NCBI GenBank assembly: GCA_965214415.1
Contig: CBDCBQ010000003.1
Coordinates: 1,302,001 to 1,366,000 of the forward strand
Direction of reading: 5' to 3'
DNA from: RH-AL1 sp965214415
GTDB taxonomy: Bacteria; Pseudomonadota; Alphaproteobacteria; Rhizobiales; Beijerinckiaceae
DNA: 64,000 nt
The position numbers and the translations under genes are program-made. The notes beneath the pieces are model-generated. The model did not search any database and was not told the origin of the DNA. It saw only the letters and a program-made list of their open reading frames with translations. This document shows, piece by piece, positions 1 through 8,562 of this stretch (positions are counted from its first letter, which is position 1; every line of letters starts with the position of its first letter).

Positions 1-544
1 GGGTGAGCAGCGCGGGCGCGGCACCGACCATGAACATGCCGCGCCAGCCGATCGTCGCGTAGAGCAGTCCGAAGACGACGGAGGCGAGCAGATAGCCGCT
101 GGGGTATCCGGCCTGGAGGATGCCCGAAACCACGCCGCGCGACTTTGCCGGGATCGTCTCCATCGTCAGCGAGGAGCCGACGCCCCACTCGCCGCCCATC
201 GCGACGCCGAACAGGACGCGCAGGATCATGAAGACGACGAGGTTCGGCGAGAACGCGGTCGCGAACTCCAGCACCGAGAAGAGGATGATGTCGACCATCA
301 AGGTCGGCCGACGCCCATACTTGTCGGCGGCGAGCCCGAAGATCAGGGCACCGATCGGCCGCGCCGCGAGCGTGAGGAACAGCGCCCACGAGACCGTGAC
401 GACATCGGTGCCGAACTCCTTGGCGACGTCCTTGAAGACGAACACGAGGATGAAGAAGTCGAACGCATCGAGCGTCCAGCCGAGCCAACTCGCCAGCACC
501 GCGCTGCGCTGCTTGCCGTCAAGTCCGCGAAGGTCGCTCAGCAT
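1..544 (-). CDS. MFS transporter, N-terminal part (gene runs off the window)
   Basis: Reading the minus strand from the ATG at 544-542 gives an open frame to the window edge, about 181 residues. It begins MLSDLRGLDGKQRSAVLASW, and hydrophobic helices follow. The loop DKYGRRPTL matches the major facilitator motif between helices 2 and 3, and GGEWGVGSSL is typical of the sialate/lactate/metabolite proton symporter branch. The start lies three bases after the panC stop, so it is probably the last gene of the panC transcript. The substrate cannot be read from this part; a carboxylate or aromatic acid is only a guess from the family branch. Confidence 0.85.
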   Translation of the reverse strand, partial: MLSDLRGLDGKQRSAVLASWLGWTLDAFDFFILVFVFKDVAKEFGTDVVTVSWALFLTLAARPIGALIFGLAADKYGRRPTLMVDIILFSVLEFATAFSPNLVVFMILRVLFGVAMGGEWGVGSSLTMETIPAKSRGVVSGILQAGYPSGYLLASVVFGLLYATIGWRGMFMVGAAPALLT

Positions 545-547
545 CTG

Positions 548-1459
548 TCAGGCCCCGGCGTATCCCGCCAAGCCTTGAGCCGATTCCGTGCGGGGGTAAA
601 GCGGGCCTTCCGTGTCGAGCGCGACGTTGTCGATCAGCCGCGTTCGCCCCAACCGGGCCGCGGCGAGGATGCGGGCTGGGCCCGCATGGTCGACGCCGGC
701 CGGCTGCAGCGTGTCGACGAGGCGCGCCTCGACGTAGTCGACGACGAACCCCGCCGCCTCGATCGCGGCGCGGGCGGCGGCGACGCTCGATACCAGCCGC
801 TCACCCGCCTCGATCGCCGCGGCGCAGCGCGCCAGCGCCCTGTACATCGCCGGCGCCCGCGCTCGCTCGTCGGCATCGAGGTTCACGTTGCGCGACGACA
901 TGGCGAGGCCGTCCGTCTCGCGCATGATCGGGACGCCCAATATGCCGATCGGCACGTCGAGATCGGTCGTCATGCGCTGGATCATCTTGAGCTGCTGGTA
1001 ATCCTTCTCGCCAAACAGCGCGATGTTGGGCAGCGCCTGCATGAGAAGCTTCATCACGATGGTCGCGACGCCGCCGAAATGGGTGGGCCGGTATCGATCC
1101 TCCAAGCCGGCCACCGCCGGACCCTCGACCTGGATCGCGGTCGCGAAGCCGGGCGGGTACATCATCGAGATCTCGGGCGCGTAGACGAGATCGGCGCCCG
1201 CCGCCTCGACCAGGGCGCAATCGGTCGCGAGATCGCGCGGATAGCTCGTGAAGTCTTCGCTGGGCGCGAACTGGGTCGGGTTGACGAAGATCGTCACCAC
1301 GACGCGGTCGGCGACGCCGTCCGCGGCCTTGACGAGCGACAGATGGCCGGCGTGCAGCGCCCCCATCGTCGGCACCAGCGCGACCAGCTTGCCGCCGGCA
1401 CGCCACGCGGAAACATGCTCGCGCAGCGTCGCGATATCCGAGCAGAACGCGACCGTCAT
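548..1459 (-). CDS. panC: Pantothenate synthetase (pantoate-beta-alanine ligase)
   Basis: The product condenses pantoate and beta-alanine with ATP, the last step of pantothenate (vitamin B5, CoA precursor) synthesis. The 303-residue protein has the family motifs VPTMGALHAGHLSLV (ATP-binding HxGH), FVNPTQF, the FGEKDYQQL segment and the MSSRN motif (here AMSSRNVNL). The frame stays open further upstream, but MTVAFCSDI at 1459 fits the family's usual N-terminus and overlaps the upstream gene's stop by four bases (ATGA). It sits between a gamma-glutamylcyclotransferase-like gene and an MFS gene in a tight minus-strand run. panB is not in the window. Confidence 0.96.
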   Translation of the reverse strand: MTVAFCSDIATLREHVSAWRAGGKLVALVPTMGALHAGHLSLVKAADGVADRVVVTIFVNPTQFAPSEDFTSYPRDLATDCALVEAAGADLVYAPEISMMYPPGFATAIQVEGPAVAGLEDRYRPTHFGGVATIVMKLLMQALPNIALFGEKDYQQLKMIQRMTTDLDVPIGILGVPIMRETDGLAMSSRNVNLDADERARAPAMYRALARCAAAIEAGERLVSSVAAARAAIEAAGFVVDYVEARLVDTLQPAGVDHAGPARILAAARLGRTRLIDNVALDTEGPLYPRTESAQGLAGYAGA

Positions 1460-1896
1460 GCGGGGCGCCGCGCCTTCGGCAGGAAGCCTTCGAGCATCGC
1501 CACGTAGACGTCGGGCAGCGACGCGGCGCGCGCGGCGGCGACGACAGCCTCCATGTAGCCCGGGATCGCGGCGCCATCGGCCTCGTCGGCGCCGAGGTAG
1601 ACGAGCGCCTCGACCGAGCCGCCGCCCTCGCGCTGGATCGAAAGGATCGCCTTCACGTAGAGGCCGCCGTCGACCTCCTCGTAGTCGTCGAGCGGGCCGA
1701 CGTCGGACGGCGCCAGATCGAACAGAATGCCGTGCACGTCGACCCACGCATCTCGCCGGACCGAGGCATAGCCGCTGCTCATGATCACGAAACGATGGCG
1801 CCCCAGGCGCCCGAGACCGAGCTTGCGTGCCTTCGGGCATCGCGTGCGCAGGGCGATCTCGTCCATGTTCGATCCGTAGGCGAAATAGAGCGGCAT
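1456..1896 (-). CDS. Gamma-glutamylcyclotransferase-like (AIG2/GGCT fold) protein
   Basis: This 146-residue protein begins MPLYFAYGSNMD, the YGSN phosphate/substrate loop that defines the gamma-glutamylcyclotransferase fold. DDYEEVDGGLY carries the acidic residues where the catalytic glutamate lies in this family. Relatives release 5-oxoproline from gamma-glutamyl amino acids or from gamma-glutamylamines, and the exact substrate cannot be told from sequence. Its stop codon overlaps the panC start (ATGA), so the two are translationally coupled. An eipB homologue lies 48 bases upstream on the same strand and may share the transcript. Confidence 0.85.
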   Translation of the reverse strand: MPLYFAYGSNMDEIALRTRCPKARKLGLGRLGRHRFVIMSSGYASVRRDAWVDVHGILFDLAPSDVGPLDDYEEVDGGLYVKAILSIQREGGGSVEALVYLGADEADGAAIPGYMEAVVAAARAASLPDVYVAMLEGFLPKARRPA

Positions 1897-1944
1897 CGCG
1901 CGTCACCGACCCTGCCGACGATCCTCATTGCCAGCACGCGTGCC

Positions 1945-2841
1945 TCATCCGTGCGGCTTTGCTTGCGGCAGCAGCTCCAGGCTCGTCATCGTGCCGCCGA
2001 GCGTGAAGTCGCCGTAGTCGAACCGCAGCGCGCGCGAGATGCCGTTCTCGTAGAGCTCGAAGGTGAGCGTGTACGCCGGGCCCTCGTCCTTCTTGCCGGC
2101 ATCGAAATAGCTGATCGTCACCGGCCAGCGCGGCATGCTCGACATTGCCTGGAGATGCACCAGCGCGGCGTCCTTGGCCGGCCCCGTGATCGGCCGGCCG
2201 ATGATGGTCGTGGTGTCATAGATTTTCTTGCCGTCGTCCGACCCGTCGAACACGTTGGCGTCGACCATGCGCTGGCCGGCCTTCGCCGCCGCGATGATAC
2301 GGATCAGGTGCTCGGTCGGATACAGAACCTTGTCGTCGACCGCCACGGTCTCGCTCGTCGGCTTCGAGATCTTGATGTCGAGAATATTGGCGCGGCGCTT
2401 GACGGCCTCGCCGCTCACGACCTCGGGGCTGCTCTGGTCGGATGCGGTCTTGACGTAGAACGAGAAGTCCTCGCCGCGCTCGAACGTGGCCGAGCGCATG
2501 TCGGACAGCCTGGTCGTGCCTTCCGCGGGCTGGACCTCGGTGACTTGGCGAAACGCCTGATTGTAGCCGTCGCGCGCCGATCCGGTGAACTCGTACAGCA
2601 GGCGCCCGCGCGCGGAGGTCGGGCTTTTGGTGCCGATGGATTTGACAAGCGTCAGATCGTAGGTCGCGCGATGCGCCGCCAGCGCCATGACCTGCGAGCT
2701 TTGGGACACCACGTCGGCCGGGCTCGGCGGCACAGGCCCTTCGGCCCGGCTCGCCGGCAACCCCGCCAGCAGTCCGAGGACGAGGCAGGCCGTCACGGTC
2801 ACCGGCCTCGGGGCCGTCTGGCGGGATAAGACGTGTCGCAT
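1945..2841 (-). CDS. EipB-family (DUF1849) periplasmic cell-envelope integrity protein
   Basis: The 298-residue product has a signal peptide (TACLVLGLLAGLPASRA) followed by a beta-rich region. Its pattern, including GRLLYEFTGSARDGY, SDMRSATFERG and FELYENGISRALRFDYGDF, matches EipB/DUF1849. In Brucella EipB is a periplasmic beta-spiral protein needed for envelope integrity. I chose MRHVLSRQ at 2841 because it directly precedes the signal peptide; an in-frame ATG lies slightly upstream. The mature protein contains no cysteine, whereas Brucella EipB is reported to have a conserved disulfide. It is divergent from the RidA gene. Confidence 0.8.
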   Translation of the reverse strand: MRHVLSRQTAPRPVTVTACLVLGLLAGLPASRAEGPVPPSPADVVSQSSQVMALAAHRATYDLTLVKSIGTKSPTSARGRLLYEFTGSARDGYNQAFRQVTEVQPAEGTTRLSDMRSATFERGEDFSFYVKTASDQSSPEVVSGEAVKRRANILDIKISKPTSETVAVDDKVLYPTEHLIRIIAAAKAGQRMVDANVFDGSDDGKKIYDTTTIIGRPITGPAKDAALVHLQAMSSMPRWPVTISYFDAGKKDEGPAYTLTFELYENGISRALRFDYGDFTLGGTMTSLELLPQAKPHG

Positions 2842-2999
2842 CGATCGTTCGTCCTGGGGCGTGCCGCGCATGTCGACGTGCCAAACCGCCATGGCGGAAT
2901 TGCGGGCTCGGCGCAACCGCCCCCGTCGTTTGCGATCTTGCGCGCGCCGGCCCGATCCGCCTAGAGGTCGCCGAGACGAACGGGACGGGACCGACAACC

Positions 3000-3470
3000 A
3001 TGAGCGCGATCGACGACAAGCTGAAGAGCCTCGGCATCATCCTGCCGACGCCCGCGATGCCGGTGGCGAACTATGTGCCGTTCGTGATCACCGGCTCGCT
3101 GCTCGTCATCTCCGGCCAGCTCGCCTTCAACGCCATGGGCAAGGTGGCGCCGCAGCATCGCGGCAAGATCGGCATGGACGGCGTCTCCGAGCAATTGGCG
3201 AAGGAGGCGGCGCGGCTCTGCGCCATCAACATCCTGGCGCAGGCCAAGCAGGCGGTGGGCGACCTCGATCGCATCGTGCAATGCGTCCGCCTCGGCGGCT
3301 TCATGAACACCGGCCCCGGCTACTCGATGATCGCGCCGATCATGAACGGCGCCTCCGACCTCATGGTCGAGGTGTTCGGCGACAAAGGGCGGCATGCCCG
3401 CTCGACGATCGGCGTCGCCGAGGTCCCGTTCGATTCCTGCGTCGAGGTGGAGGCGATGTTCGCCATCTGA
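3000..3470 (+). CDS. RidA family (YjgF/UK114) protein
   Basis: The 156-residue protein has the Rid fold signature along its length: VITGSLLVISGQLAF, then NILAQAKQAVGDLDRIVQ, and GRHARSTIGVAEVPFD. The last includes the arginine that binds the carboxylate of imine substrates in active RidA enzymes. RidA proteins hydrolyse reactive enamine/imine intermediates such as 2-aminoacrylate. At about 156 residues it belongs to the longer Rid subgroup rather than the 128-residue RidA proper, so the exact activity is uncertain. The GDPD gene starts on the last base of its stop codon, so the two are coupled. Confidence 0.88.
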   Translation: MSAIDDKLKSLGIILPTPAMPVANYVPFVITGSLLVISGQLAFNAMGKVAPQHRGKIGMDGVSEQLAKEAARLCAINILAQAKQAVGDLDRIVQCVRLGGFMNTGPGYSMIAPIMNGASDLMVEVFGDKGRHARSTIGVAEVPFDSCVEVEAMFAI

Positions 3471-4198
3471 TGGACGTCGGCACGGCCCTCGCGCGGCTGC
3501 TCGCGGCGCCGATCGCGCATCGCGGCCTGCATGCCTGCGGCGCGCCCGGTCCCGTCGAGAACTCGCTGGCCGCGGCCGAGGCGGCGATCGAGGGCGGATA
3601 CGGGATCGAGTGCGACATCAAGCTCTCGCGCGACGGCGAGGCGATGGTCTTCCACGACGACGATCTCTCGCGTCTCATCGGCATCGCGGGGCGGCTCGCC
3701 GAGCACGATGCCGCGGGCCTTGCGGCGATGCGGCTGCGCGGCGGACCCGATCGCATTCCGACGCTGGAGGCTTTCCTCGCGCGGATCGGCGGCCGCACGC
3801 CGCTCGCCATCGAGATCAAGAGCGACTTCGATGGCGACATGCGCCTGACCGAGCGGGCGATGTCCCTTGTCGCGGATTATGCCGGCGTCGTCGCGCTCGA
3901 GAGCTTCGATCCGGCGATCGTGAGACGGTGCCGCGCCGTCGCGCGCTGCCCCGTCGGGCTGGTTGGGCCGCTGGAGGACATGCCGCCGAACCCCGCCGCG
4001 CTCGCGGCTAGCCACTTCGTGTCGTGGGACGTCCGTCGCCTCGGCATGATCGCGGACTTCGCCCTGCCGCGCTCGACGTGGACCGTGCGCACGCGGGACC
4101 AGCGGGACGAAGCCGAGCGCCACGGCGCGCAGATCGTCTTCGAGGGTTTCCAGCCCGAAGGCCCGCCTTGGGCGGCGGATGACGGTCACGGACGTTAA
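3470..4198 (+). CDS. Glycerophosphodiester phosphodiesterase family protein
   Basis: The 242-residue protein shows the GDPD barrel motifs: IAHRGLH near the N-terminus (catalytic His-Arg), then ENSLAAAEAAI, ECDIKLSRDGEAMVFHDDDL (metal-binding Glu and Asp plus the second catalytic His) and LAIEIKSD. The family hydrolyses glycerophosphodiesters to glycerol-3-phosphate and an alcohol. There is no signal peptide, so it is probably cytoplasmic. Its ATG uses the final A of the RidA stop (TGATG). Nothing in the context narrows the substrate. Confidence 0.92.
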   Translation: MDVGTALARLLAAPIAHRGLHACGAPGPVENSLAAAEAAIEGGYGIECDIKLSRDGEAMVFHDDDLSRLIGIAGRLAEHDAAGLAAMRLRGGPDRIPTLEAFLARIGGRTPLAIEIKSDFDGDMRLTERAMSLVADYAGVVALESFDPAIVRRCRAVARCPVGLVGPLEDMPPNPAALAASHFVSWDVRRLGMIADFALPRSTWTVRTRDQRDEAERHGAQIVFEGFQPEGPPWAADDGHGR

Positions 4199-4244
4199 GA
4201 ATTTGGTATCCATAAGAAGGCATCGTCAGGCGGGGGACTTTACC

Positions 4245-4487
4245 ATGCTCAAGACGACCTTCTGCCTCGGCCTGCTCGCCTGCGCCGCGGCCTTCACGCC
4301 AGCCCTTGCCGAAAACATCGAATATCCCGCGCCAACGCCACACTATCCGTTCCAGCGATCTTTTCGGACCCGGCGACCCGTGGTGATCCCGCCCTACCGG
4401 CATCTGTTCCGGGTCCGCGTTTATTCGACCCCGCAACAGCAGCCCTACTACAACGTGCCGCCCTATCCGGTCATATCCCCCTATTGA
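4245..4487 (+). CDS. Small secreted Pro/Tyr-rich protein of unknown function
   Basis: The 80-residue product starts MLKTTFCLGLLACAAAFTPA with a clear signal peptide cut after ALA. The mature part (about 58 residues) is rich in Pro, Tyr and Arg, for example VVIPPYRHLF and QQQPYYNVPPYPV, with no recognised domain. The in-frame ATG further upstream overlaps the GDPD end and would bury the signal peptide, so 4245 is preferred. It ends ten bases before the BLUF gene and could be co-transcribed with it. The function is unknown; the composition suggests a periplasmic or surface protein. Confidence 0.65.
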   Translation: MLKTTFCLGLLACAAAFTPALAENIEYPAPTPHYPFQRSFRTRRPVVIPPYRHLFRVRVYSTPQQQPYYNVPPYPVISPY

Positions 4488-4497
4488 GGCAGCATCG

Positions 4498-4971
4498 ATG
4501 CATCTGACACGTCTGGTATATTACAGCGAAGCGCAAATCGACGATCTCGGAGGGTCGCGCCTCGGGTCGCTGCAAGACCTTCTCGAGACCTCGAAACGCA
4601 ACAACGCCCGTCGGGGCCTGACCGGTGCGCTCGCCTGCGACGGCCTCTGGTTCTTCCAGGCGCTCGAAGGCATGCGCGAGGATGTCTGGGCCACCTTCAA
4701 GACGATCATGGAAGACACCCGCCACGGCGCTGTCACGGTTGCCGCTTTCATGCCGGTCGAGGTGCGCTGTTTCGGCGCTTGGTCGATGCGTCTCGTCCTG
4801 CGGAGCACCGCGACGGATCAGCTGTTGCAGCCCTTCAAGATCGGCGGAGTCGTGCGGCCGGAGCGCATGTCGCACACCGACATCGTCGATGTTTTGCGCA
4901 GCATGGCCGACGGCGGCGACAAGGGGGCGCCCGCTCGTCAGACCTCGCGCAGAGCCATCGTCGCGACGTGA
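4498..4971 (+). CDS. Stand-alone BLUF-domain blue-light photoreceptor
   Basis: The 157-residue protein is a single BLUF (FAD-binding blue-light sensing) domain with a short tail. The residues of the flavin hydrogen-bond switch are all present: Tyr8 (LTRLVYYS), Asn36 (SKRNNARRGLTG), Gln54 (FFQALEG), and Trp95/Met97 (GAWSM). It has a four-residue insertion between Tyr8 and Asn36 relative to the cyanobacterial PixD spacing. No output domain is attached, so signalling would be by protein-protein contact. Its 3' end overlaps the convergent 2H phosphoesterase gene by 34 bases. A PilZ gene lies 700 bases away, but a link is only speculation. Confidence 0.9.
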   Translation: MHLTRLVYYSEAQIDDLGGSRLGSLQDLLETSKRNNARRGLTGALACDGLWFFQALEGMREDVWATFKTIMEDTRHGAVTVAAFMPVEVRCFGAWSMRLVLRSTATDQLLQPFKIGGVVRPERMSHTDIVDVLRSMADGGDKGAPARQTSRRAIVAT

Positions 4972-5459
4972 TCCCATGGGCCACCGCGATAGCGCCATAG
5001 GTTCAGGCCCTCCACGCGACAGACCGGCGCGACGTCGAGCGTCAGCATTCGCAGCAGCGCGCGAGCCTCGGCCGGCGCCACCTTGTTCTGGATTGTCACG
5101 TGCGCTCGGAAGCCTTGGCGATCCTGGGCGGTCAGCCAGGGCTTGAACCGCCGCGCCAGCGTCGTGTGCAACCGCGACAGCGCCTCGCTTTCGTAGCGCA
5201 GCGCGACGCCGCGCCCGAGCGACATCGGTCCGGTCGGCCACAGCGCGAAGCGCGGCTCGTCCGCGCAAATCTCGGCGAGCGTGGCGGCGACCTGTTCGAT
5301 CTCGAGCCCCGGCAGCGCGTGGAACAAGCTGACGTGGGCGGGGATCTTGTTCAGGTGCGCCGGAAAATACCGCTGTCGCAGCCCGTCCAGAACGGCGAAC
5401 GAGGCCGCGTCGAGATGCGCCGTGACGATGAGCGGCGACTCATCGGGCCGGATTGGCAT
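4938..5459 (-). CDS. 2H phosphoesterase / 2'-5' RNA ligase (LigT-like) family protein
   Basis: The 173-residue protein contains the two His-x-Ser/Thr motifs of the 2H phosphoesterase superfamily: PAHVSLFHAL near residue 42 and RAHVTIQNKV near residue 119. Relatives act on cyclic phosphate ends of RNA or on small 2',3'-cyclic nucleotides, and many rhizobial members are uncharacterised. The gene converges on the BLUF gene and overlaps it by 34 bases. Its 5' end overlaps the 3' end of a small lipoprotein gene by about 20 bases in another frame, so the two are probably co-transcribed. Confidence 0.85.
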   Translation of the reverse strand: MPIRPDESPLIVTAHLDAASFAVLDGLRQRYFPAHLNKIPAHVSLFHALPGLEIEQVAATLAEICADEPRFALWPTGPMSLGRGVALRYESEALSRLHTTLARRFKPWLTAQDRQGFRAHVTIQNKVAPAEARALLRMLTLDVAPVCRVEGLNLWRYRGGPWDHVATMALREV

Positions 5460-5589
5460 TCTCCCCGCACGAATCGGGCAGGCTCGGCGCGTTGAACTTC
5501 ACGCGGTTGCCGCACTTGTCGCAGCCCGCGAGGGCAATGCCGAGGAGGACCGCGACGGCGGTCCGCAGGAGCGTGCGTCTGATCATCAT
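5440..5589 (-). CDS. Very small Cys-containing lipoprotein (49 residues)
   Basis: A short frame from the ATG at 5589 encodes MMIRRTLLRTAVAVLLGIAL followed by AGCDKCGNRV and a tail ending CGENANPAR. LAGC is a textbook lipobox, so the mature lipoprotein would be only about 27 residues, with Cys-Asp-Lys-Cys at its front and a third cysteine near the end. It overlaps the start of the 2H phosphoesterase gene in a different frame (5440-5459). From memory, small CDKCGN lipoproteins occur in other Hyphomicrobiales, but the function is unknown. A metal or thiol role is only a guess from the cysteines. Confidence 0.6.
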   Translation of the reverse strand: MMIRRTLLRTAVAVLLGIALAGCDKCGNRVKFNAPSLPDSCGENANPAR

Positions 5590-5691
5590 TGTCGGAATGC
5601 TTACTCGGCGGGCGCGGACGTCGCCAGTCCGATTCGCGATCCTTTAACGCGTCAGGCGCAAGTTCACACTCTGAAATCGGGGAAGCACGCC

Positions 5692-6081
5692 ATGTCCATG
5701 GCCGAGGTGAGACAGGATGAACGGGTTCGAGCGTTCTTGCGCGCGCGCATCGTGTTCAACAACAACAGTTCGACGATCGACTGCACGATCAAGAATTTCT
5801 CGTCGAGCGGCGCCAAGATCGAGCTCGACAGCACGCTTTCCATACCGGCCGAATTCGATCTCGACGTCCCGCAGAAGGGCCGCGTTTATCGGGCACGGAT
5901 GATGTGGCGTGACGCCAACTCGCTCGGCGTCCGATTCCTCGAGAAGGCGGAACCAGACGCCGTCGAGATCGGCTCGCAGGCGGCCCGGCTCGAGCGCGAG
6001 AACAAGCGCCTGAAGGCGACGATCGCGCACCTCACCAAGCGGCTCGAGGCCGTCGGCCAGGACGTCAGCTCGGTCGACTAG
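5692..6081 (+). CDS. PilZ-domain protein with C-terminal coiled coil
   Basis: The 129-residue protein has a PilZ domain over about residues 5-90. RAFLR provides an RxxxR motif and NFSSSGAKI the (D/N)xSxxG motif, the two parts that bind cyclic di-GMP in active PilZ domains. After residue 95 a heptad-like stretch (RLERENKRLKATIAHLTKRL) predicts a coiled coil for dimerisation. The start MSMAEVRQDE follows a 5' region with no gene. It may link c-di-GMP to motility or polysaccharide production, and the EPS locus lies 15 kb away. Many short rhizobial PilZ proteins have no proven ligand. Confidence 0.85.
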   Translation: MSMAEVRQDERVRAFLRARIVFNNNSSTIDCTIKNFSSSGAKIELDSTLSIPAEFDLDVPQKGRVYRARMMWRDANSLGVRFLEKAEPDAVEIGSQAARLERENKRLKATIAHLTKRLEAVGQDVSSVD

Positions 6082-6088
6082 CCAGCGG

Positions 6089-6768
<680 letters not shown>

Positions 6769-6772
<4 letters not shown>

Positions 6773-8082
6773 CCGTACCGGAGCGCTTCGACCGGATCGA
6801 GCCGCGCCGCCCGCCACGAAGGATAGAGGGTCGCCAGGATCGACAGCGACAGCGTCATCACGACGACGGTGATCACGTCGCCCGGATCGACCACCGACGG
6901 CAGCTTCGACAGGAAGTAAAGCTCGGCCGGAAACAGGTTGGTGTGCAGCAACGAGTTCAGGCCGGAGCGGATCGATTCGATGTTCTCGGCGATGACGAGA
7001 CCGAGCACGAAGCCGGCGAGCGTGCCGGCGGTGCCGATCGACGTGCCGGTGATGAGGAAGATCCGCATGACCGCGCCGCGCGACGCGCCCATCGTGCGCA
7101 GGATCGCGATGTCGGCGCCCTTGTCCTTCACCAGCATGATCAGGCCGGAGATGATGTTGAGCGCCGCGACGAGCACGATCAGCGTGACGATGAGGAACAT
7201 CACGTTGCGCTCGACGGTGAGCGCGTCGAAGAACGTCTTATTGCGCTCGCGCCAATCCGTCATGATCATCGGCCGCGAGGCGGCGAGGTCGATCGCCTGG
7301 CGGATTTCGTCGATCTTCTCCGGATTGTTCAGGAAGATCTCGATGACGGTGGCTTCCTTGTCCCGGTTGAAGAAGGCCTGTGCCTCGGCGAGCGGCATGT
7401 AGACGAACAGATTGTCGAATTGCGCCATGCCGATCTGGAAGATCGCCTTGATCGGGTAGCTCTTGATGCGCGGGGCGACGCCGAACGGGGTTTGCGCGCC
7501 TTTGGCGGTAAGGATCGTGATGCTGTCGCCGACCCGCAGGCTCAGGCTTTCGGCGAGCCCCTGCCCGATCGCGACGCCGCCGGACTGGTCGAACCCATCG
7601 AGCGTGCCGACCTTCACGTGGCCCTTGATGCCGGGCAGCTCCTTCAGATCGGCCTCGTCGACGCCGCGTACCAGCGCGCCGGCCTGGTTGAACGGCGAGG
7701 AGACGCCAGCCGCGCCCTCCACCATCGGGATCGCGAGCGCGACGCCGGGCGTCCGCCTGGCCTCGGCGGCCACCTTGCCATAGTCGGTCAGCGGGCTGTC
7801 GGCCGCCTGCAGGAAGATGTGGCCGTTGACGCCGACGATCTTGTCGAGCAGCTCCTTGTGGAAGCCGTTCATCACGCTCATCACGACGATCAGCGCGGCG
7901 ACGCCGACCATGATGCCGAGGAATGAGATCAGGGCGATGACGGACACGAAGCCGGACTGACGCCGGGCGCGCAGGTAGCGCCCCGCGATCATCCACTCGA
8001 ACGGGGCGAACGGGCGCGTGCCCTTGTTGGCTTGCGGCGGCGTCACCGCCTCGTCCGATGTCGCGGATGCCAAAGAGCTCAT
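6769..8082 (-). CDS. LolC/LolE-type lipoprotein-releasing permease
   Basis: The 437-residue inner membrane permease has one N-terminal helix (FVSVIALISFLGIMVGVAAL), a long periplasmic domain of about 200 residues and three C-terminal helices, the FtsX/LolE topology. IVVMSVMNGFHKEL near residue 70 is the hallmark segment of LolC/E. A single copy beside lolD fits alphaproteobacteria, where one LolCE-like protein forms a homodimer (often called LolF) instead of the LolC-LolE pair. The first ATG at 8082 is used. It is upstream of lolD in a two-gene operon and divergent from a small membrane protein. Confidence 0.93.
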
Positions 8083-8236
8083 CAAAAGACCATGCTGCGT
8101 CGAGCCCGTCTACTCGCTCACCGCTGTGGTCGCAATGAGGCTCCCGATGGCCGATCCGGCCCGCGCGGCGGGACTTTGCGTCAGGGTCGGAAGCTGCGTA
8201 GCTGGACGCCTTGGCCCAAGCGATTCGAGGCATGGC

Positions 8237-8443
8237 ATGGCACGCGCACGTCAGAAATCACGCGGCTGGTTCTTCCGCACCAAGCAGCCGCATCACTTCA
8301 CCTGGCTGATTGCCCTCGCGCTGGCGGTGCTCGGCATCGTCGGTTCGCGGATGCACATCGATGTCGTCTCGCCCAACGCCTTCTGGTTCGTCGTTGCGGC
8401 CTACATCGTCCTGGCGTTGGGAACGGTGATCGATGGGCTTTGA
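8237..8443 (+). CDS. Small two-helix membrane protein, function unknown
   Basis: The 68-residue product starts MARARQKSRGWFFRTKQPHH, a basic head, followed by two hydrophobic helices (WLIALALAVLGIVG and AFWFVVAAYIVLALGTVI) with a short loop. The frame is open further upstream, but that part reads as non-coding and overlaps the divergent lolC/E leader. A similar small membrane protein next to lolCD is plausible in Hyphomicrobiales, but I do not recognise a named family. The orientation should place the basic N-terminus in the cytoplasm. Confidence 0.65.
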   Translation: MARARQKSRGWFFRTKQPHHFTWLIALALAVLGIVGSRMHIDVVSPNAFWFVVAAYIVLALGTVIDGL

Positions 8444-8562
8444 TCGACCGTCGCGGCGGTCGGTTCTGGTGCGCTGGCGAGGCAACTAGTCTTGCGGGCG
8501 CGTTGTCTGTAGCATTTGCATGAATGCCCGCACCGCGCATGGGACGCTGCCAGAAAGCCTGA

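Noticed and set aside
1460..1906. N-terminal extension making panC a 452-residue fusion
   Set aside because: The extension is the out-of-frame reading of the gamma-glutamylcyclotransferase gene. The family start is at 1459 with an ATGA overlap.
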